Positions 60,193 to 64,000 of a stretch of 64,000 nucleotides of DNA are shown in pieces. The notes beneath the pieces are model-generated. The model worked only from the letters and a program-made list of their open reading frames with translations. It was not told the origin of the DNA and did no database searches. Within the stretch, counting starts at the first letter, position 1, and every line of letters starts with the position of its first letter. A program made the position numbers and the translations under genes. Source of the stretch: Paenilisteria portnoyi (GTDB taxonomy: Bacteria; Bacillota; Bacilli; Lactobacillales; Listeriaceae); assembly GCF_014322795.1 (NCBI RefSeq), contig NZ_JAASTT010000004.1:1-64000 (forward strand), read 5' to 3'.

Positions 60193-60835
60193 AACATTAT
60201 ATGCAGATGAACTATATTACTTGGCAGAATATCAAGATATTTCCATGCTTTTTGGTATTCCATATGAGGCACCAAGTCCCGCATCGATGGAAGGCTTAAT
60301 AAAAAAAGAAATATTAACCTCTACTGGAGGGTTATCACAAGTAACGGTAAACTATGTAGAATTAATTAGAAAATATACACAAGCTGACCGCTATGTGCAT
60401 ATTCAGCAATATATCTTCGCTCTTTTTGATGATGGACTTTGTATTATTTTAAAACAAGTCACCATCAAGGATACGATTCAATTTGAACTACTTGTTGGCG
60501 ATGCTTTACTTATGCTTCAAATCGCGCTCAACCACCCAATATTGAAACACGCCGCAAATAAGTATTTTGAAGAAATAACCGCAAAACCATTAGAAAATAT
60601 GACACTTCGCTTTTCCTTTGCAGTGCCAACCTTAGTGATAGAAATATTTGATCATGTGGGGCAATTAGAAGCACAGCTAGCCATTGGACTAGAGAATAAT
60701 CAATACTATCAATTAGATGAGCAGAACAAATTGACAACCATTATGGATATTGACCCATTTGAATGGTTTGTCAGTAAAGTGCCACAAATTACAACGATTG
60801 CCGAAGAAAGAATCAAGGAGGCTCAACAATTATGA
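60182..60835 (+). CDS. DUF5081-like protein (ESX-associated)
   Basis: A 217-aa cytoplasmic protein resembling the DUF5081 family found beside the Listeria ess locus (ADELYYLAEYQDISMLFGIP, RYVHIQQYIFALFDDGLCI). In fold it may recall EspG chaperones, which is inference. The chosen ATG overlaps the previous stop by 11 bp; the open frame extends 27 codons further but without a ribosome site. It overlaps the next gene by 4 bp. Confidence 0.7.
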   Translation: MTGKTLYADELYYLAEYQDISMLFGIPYEAPSPASMEGLIKKEILTSTGGLSQVTVNYVELIRKYTQADRYVHIQQYIFALFDDGLCIILKQVTIKDTIQFELLVGDALLMLQIALNHPILKHAANKYFEEITAKPLENMTLRFSFAVPTLVIEIFDHVGQLEAQLAIGLENNQYYQLDEQNKLTTIMDIDPFEWFVSKVPQITTIAEERIKEAQQL

Positions 60836-61191
60836 GTGAAATTGTTATAAATCCAGACGAATTAGAACAAGTCACTGCAACCTTAAATCAACTCATGGAA
60901 TCGATTATTCATACAGCTATGCCTGCATTTAATAATGTGAAAAACAGTGCCTTTTATATAGAGGGAGAAGCAAAAGAAGAAGTTGAACGTATCTTGAATA
61001 AAAGTATGACCGAAGTCAATGGGATGGATGTCATGCAAATGGGTGCGGATTTTGCAGGTAAAGTACAAATGCTTGCGACCTACTATAATCTTATCAATGA
61101 GTATTGTATTGATGCTATGATCACATTCAAAGAAACAGATGAAAAAATGGCTAAGCTTTGGGAGAAAACCTGCGAGGAGGCTCTGGGATAA
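60832..61191 (+). CDS. Type VII-associated helical protein
   Basis: A 119-aa helical protein (VINPDELEQVTATLNQLMES, FYIEGEAKEEVERILNKSM, MQMGADFAGKVQMLATYYNL), WXG100/DUF5344-like in length and plan, but without W-x-G. It ends in a TAATG overlap with the toxin gene, the position of an LXG-binding partner. AAGGAGG lies upstream. Confidence 0.7.
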   Translation: MSEIVINPDELEQVTATLNQLMESIIHTAMPAFNNVKNSAFYIEGEAKEEVERILNKSMTEVNGMDVMQMGADFAGKVQMLATYYNLINEYCIDAMITFKETDEKMAKLWEKTCEEALG

Positions 61192-62543
61192 TGGCAGAAC
61201 AAATCTATATGAAACTTGACGACCTAGAAAATTATAAACAAGACCTATTCAAGCGCTTAGATGAAGCTGTCAATCAATTTTATAACGTTGACCGTTTGTT
61301 CAAGCAAATGGACGATTATTTATATGATGAAGGTTTATCCAATGAGTTCTATTTCAGCTATACGTCACAACATCAGAAAATTGATAACCTCCACGGAAAG
61401 CTATGGACTTTGACAAACAATATTGTTAAAATTTATCATGAGGCAAGTGAAACGATTGATAAGCCGTTTAAGAAGAATATGGAGCAGTTTGCGGAGCGCT
61501 TAAGTTTAGTGGATATTAATGAGTACAGCGTAAAAACAAGCGGTATATCCGTTCAAGGTGAATCATGGCAAGCTGGTGATAGCATTTCTGCCCCTTCTAC
61601 TGCCTACGCTACATTTACAACGAAAAACAGTGTCGACTTTATGGATCTGATGAACAGTGATTTCACACGTAAAATGAAGCAAAAACAATATCAAGAGTTC
61701 TTAGAAATGACAGGACAATTAGATTTTCAGGTCAACTACGAAACCTTTGTAAATACACTCTATCGCCAGACAGATTTTAATTATGAAACTGGTATAGAAA
61801 AAGTAACGAACATTATTTCAACGGGTCTTGTTATCGTTTGTGTGGGTGGTCTGGTTGTCATGAGTGGTGGTGCACTCGTTGGTGTTGCAGTTCCAGGTTG
61901 GCTTGGTACAACAACAATGGTCGCTGGTGGTGTCCTGAGTGCACAAAATTTAGGGCATGCGATAACTGGACTTGATATTAACGGGAATCCTCTCAGTCAA
62001 AAAGAACGTGAAGCTTATATACTCAGTGCAGGAACAGATATTGCTTTTATGGTTGCAGGATTTGGTTTGAATAAGATTTTAGGTAAGCAGGCTAATATGC
62101 GCTTCATCAATAACCTTGATGAAACAGATAATATATATCAAAACTCAAAATATATAAATGGAGAATTTCGTCAAGGTGGTGCGGGACATACCTACCGTGG
62201 TTTTGCGAAGGCAAAAGGTGGTGTTGCTGGGGGACATGTAGAAAACACACTGGGCGACCAAATTAAAGTATTTGATCGCATTCCCAACCCACCTATCAAT
62301 AATCAACCCTATCAAAGTGTTCATCAAAATATAATTTCTGGATTCGTTGAAGAACCTAAAACCATGTTCCCTAAAAATTGGACTGTAACACAAGTTGATA
62401 CAGCAATTCAAGAAGCTTACCAAACGAAATATTATACGAATTTTAAAAATAGATGGGTTGGTAAAACAAGTTCTGGAATGAAAATAATGTTTTTCATTGA
62501 TAAAGAGGGCAATATTTCTAGTGCGTTTCCGATAATAGATTAG
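61191..62543 (+). CDS. Type VII LXG-like toxin with EndoU-type nuclease domain
   Basis: A 450-aa polymorphic toxin. Residues 1-200 are LXG-like helices; 205-250 is a Gly/Ala/Val-rich hydrophobic stretch (LVIVCVGGLVVMSGGALVGV); 255-280 carries the pre-toxin motif ITGLDINGNPLSQKEREAY; the last ~130 residues look like bacterial EndoU (GGAGHTYRG, GGHVENTLGD, MFPKNWTVTQVDTAIQEAY, terminal ISSAFPIID). EndoU domains are RNases, often cutting tRNA. Start is the ATG in the TAATG overlap. No secretion machinery is nearby. Confidence 0.82.
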   Translation: MAEQIYMKLDDLENYKQDLFKRLDEAVNQFYNVDRLFKQMDDYLYDEGLSNEFYFSYTSQHQKIDNLHGKLWTLTNNIVKIYHEASETIDKPFKKNMEQFAERLSLVDINEYSVKTSGISVQGESWQAGDSISAPSTAYATFTTKNSVDFMDLMNSDFTRKMKQKQYQEFLEMTGQLDFQVNYETFVNTLYRQTDFNYETGIEKVTNIISTGLVIVCVGGLVVMSGGALVGVAVPGWLGTTTMVAGGVLSAQNLGHAITGLDINGNPLSQKEREAYILSAGTDIAFMVAGFGLNKILGKQANMRFINNLDETDNIYQNSKYINGEFRQGGAGHTYRGFAKAKGGVAGGHVENTLGDQIKVFDRIPNPPINNQPYQSVHQNIISGFVEEPKTMFPKNWTVTQVDTAIQEAYQTKYYTNFKNRWVGKTSSGMKIMFFIDKEGNISSAFPIID

Positions 62544-62558
62544 AGAGAAGGATTAGTG

Positions 62559-62990
62559 ATGAAATATAAAATTACACAAAAACAACATACATTTCCAGAC
62601 GGGGAGGAATATTTTTTTCTTTCAGTTGATATTTTAGATGAAAATAATGAACGTATTGAAGAACTCAGTTCAAATGTAGATACATTAATTAGCGTTGAAT
62701 ATTTAAGCTATTATTATTTGGAAAAAGGTATTAATCAGGAGGACGGTTATCCTACAGATGATGAAGGTTCTACTTTACATGATACTGGCTCTGGAGTATA
62801 CTGGCGTATTTATTCTGATAGAACTCTTATTTGGAACAGAATTGATGAGGAAGATAATCTGCCTGTTGAAAAAACATGGATAGACAATAATAAATTACTA
62901 AGTATAGGAAAAAAATATTATGAAGTTAAAAAGACTTATGTAAAAGATGAAGGTTACTTAGGCGTCACTGATGAAATATTTGTGATTTAA
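62559..62990 (+). CDS. Putative immunity protein to the EndoU toxin
   Basis: A 143-aa acidic cytoplasmic protein directly after the toxin (15-bp gap), with AGAAGGA before the ATG. Beta-rich and unrecognised (EEYFFLSVDILDENNERIEE, DTGSGVYWRIYSDRTLIWNR). Its role is inferred from position and acidity. A strong terminator follows, so it ends the operon. Confidence 0.65.
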   Translation: MKYKITQKQHTFPDGEEYFFLSVDILDENNERIEELSSNVDTLISVEYLSYYYLEKGINQEDGYPTDDEGSTLHDTGSGVYWRIYSDRTLIWNRIDEEDNLPVEKTWIDNNKLLSIGKKYYEVKKTYVKDEGYLGVTDEIFVI

Positions 62991-63002
62991 ATATAATAAA
63001 TA

Positions 63003-63049
63003 AAAAGCGTAGTATGACGGATTTTAATTCCGTCATACTACGCTTTTTA
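63003..63049. terminator. Bidirectional terminator after the toxin operon
   Basis: AAAAAGCGTAGTATGACGGA pairs perfectly with TCCGTCATACTACGCTTTTT over 7 nt, a 20-bp stem. It serves the toxin operon and probably also the converging ATPase gene. Confidence 0.92.
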
Positions 63050-63133
63050 TTTATTCGTTGTTGCGCTTCAACAAGCCTATTACCTCACCAGGGGAAGTAT
63101 TGTTAAATCGTGAGAGAGATATTTTGCACTCCC

Positions 63134-64000
63134 TCAATATAAGATTCCAGTTTGCTTTTCTACTATGTTATCTGTCACTAATGAGATACTTTCATTTGCT
63201 GTCAGAATGTCATTACACCAATTTTCTATCATTGGTATTGGGGTTTCTTTACTATCATATTTCTTGAAATGAGCCTTAAGGTGCTGAGAATTAAGTACGT
63301 ATATCAAGCATAAAATATCCTTAGCAGTTCTTTGCTTCTCCGCTGAAGATACTGTACTATAAAAATTTAAATCTTGTAAACTTTTTATATGTTCCTCAGA
63401 GTGGCTTTCACCATGCAAAATCAAGCGATACATAAGATTTTCAAAATAATCACTATACTTTTGATTATTCATTGAACTCAATATAGTTTGATCATAAGAT
63501 ATTTCAGCTATTCCCATTCTATATTCAAAGGTTGCAAATGCTTCCAAAGTTCGTCGCATGATATTTCCAATAACTAATTCATATTCATCGCTATTTTGTT
63601 GCATTGCATATTGATATATTATCTCCAATAAACTAGTGTATTCATTTCTATAAGGGAGAAATTCTGCTAGTTTAAAATTACTTAATTCTTGTATAGTAGA
63701 GAATGTACGTTTTGGGAGATAATTGAATTTGATCTTTTCGGCTTTACTGATTTCTTCAAACTGTTTTTCCAAGTCATAAATTGTCGCTAACTCATGAGAA
63801 AAAATAATTATCTTACTTTTTTCATTACCAAGAATAATCTTCAAGAATTCTGACTTTAGATATGATAGAATGCCCACTTTACTTTCTAAATCAAAACTAG
63901 ATACAGGATCATCTATTATAATGAGTGATTCACTTTGATAAACATCCTTCTCATTTACATCACTCATCATAGATGTAAAAAAATAGCATAAGGCAAGGAT
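63134..64000 (-). CDS. AAA_13-type ATPase, C-terminal part (cut by window end)
   Basis: The reading frame is open to base 64000, so only the last ~288 residues are seen. It begins inside an ABC-like ATPase: ILALCYFFTSMM follows where the signature helix ends, then LIIIDDPVSSFD is Walker B and IIIFSHELATIYDLEK the switch histidine. The tail (MRRTLEAFATFEYRMG, LILHGESHSEEH) resembles AAA_13 proteins such as the RloC/PrrC group. Many of these act in phage defence; the effector part would lie upstream, outside the window. Confidence 0.75.
   Translation of the reverse strand: MLALCYFFTSMMSDVNEKDVYQSESLIIIDDPVSSFDLESKVGILSYLKSEFLKIILGNEKSKIIIFSHELATIYDLEKQFEEISKAEKIKFNYLPKRTFSTIQELSNFKLAEFLPYRNEYTSLLEIIYQYAMQQNSDEYELVIGNIMRRTLEAFATFEYRMGIAEISYDQTILSSMNNQKYSDYFENLMYRLILHGESHSEEHIKSLQDLNFYSTVSSAEKQRTAKDILCLIYVLNSQHLKAHFKKYDSKETPIPMIENWCNDILTANESISLVTDNIVEKQTGILY

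Overview
The window looks like a chromosomal segment of a Listeria species outside the L. monocytogenes core clade (low-GC Firmicute). The order murZ - fba - lipid kinase - GW-module amidase (Ami type) - pyrG - rpoE (delta) - argS - ywiB - M50 protease - tautomerase - HD hydrolase - lipL - OppA lipoprotein follows, from memory, the lmo2552-lmo2569 region of L. monocytogenes. GW modules, a predicted pair of LhrC-like sRNAs and several LXG-type toxins agree with this. The species cannot be fixed from the sequence alone.

Layout. 1-8.1 kb: murZ, a flavin monooxygenase, fbaA, a lipid kinase and a secreted amidase with six GW modules. 8.1-14 kb: an aldo/keto reductase and two ABC-2 exporter operons, one led by a GntR (YtrA-type) repressor and one resembling yxlEFG, each next to a predicted ~100-nt C-rich sRNA. 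14-22.3 kb: housekeeping genes; the pyrG leader carries an attenuator of the CTP-sensing type. 22.5-25.6 kb: a type VII secretion toxin operon (two small helical partners, an LXG-like protein with a TNT NAD-glycohydrolase end, two related immunity genes, one unknown). 25.7-34 kb: a nearly complete pectin/uronate catabolic block (GH105, GPH transporter, kduD, kduI, kdgK, kdgA, IclR repressor). 34-44.2 kb: small membrane proteins, a CPBP protease, a beta-glucoside PTS with cre, RAT and terminator, a frameshifted beta-helix protein, an orphan OppA and several enzymes.

44.3-64 kb is the accessory part: an AbiE toxin-antitoxin remnant, a surface GH63 glycosidase under a cre site, msrA, decayed gene fragments, then a duplicated pair of Rgg-like regulators around a secreted protein and a lipoprotein. 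From about 53.4 kb an integrative mobilizable element begins (large serine recombinase, small accessory genes, Cro/CI regulator, oriT-like region, mobC, relaxase). It is followed by an orphan type VII operon ending in an EndoU-type toxin and its immunity gene, and by an AAA_13-type ATPase cut by the window end. No type VII secretion machinery gene lies in the window, so both toxins would depend on an ess locus elsewhere.

The intergenic DNA is rich in structure. A dispersed repeat has a constant block followed by a hairpin whose stem sequence changes, with pairing kept, between copies. There are two very large dyads. The mobile element carries two outward-facing pairs of a 37-bp promoter-like module. 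No rRNA, tRNA, CRISPR array or insertion sequence was seen.
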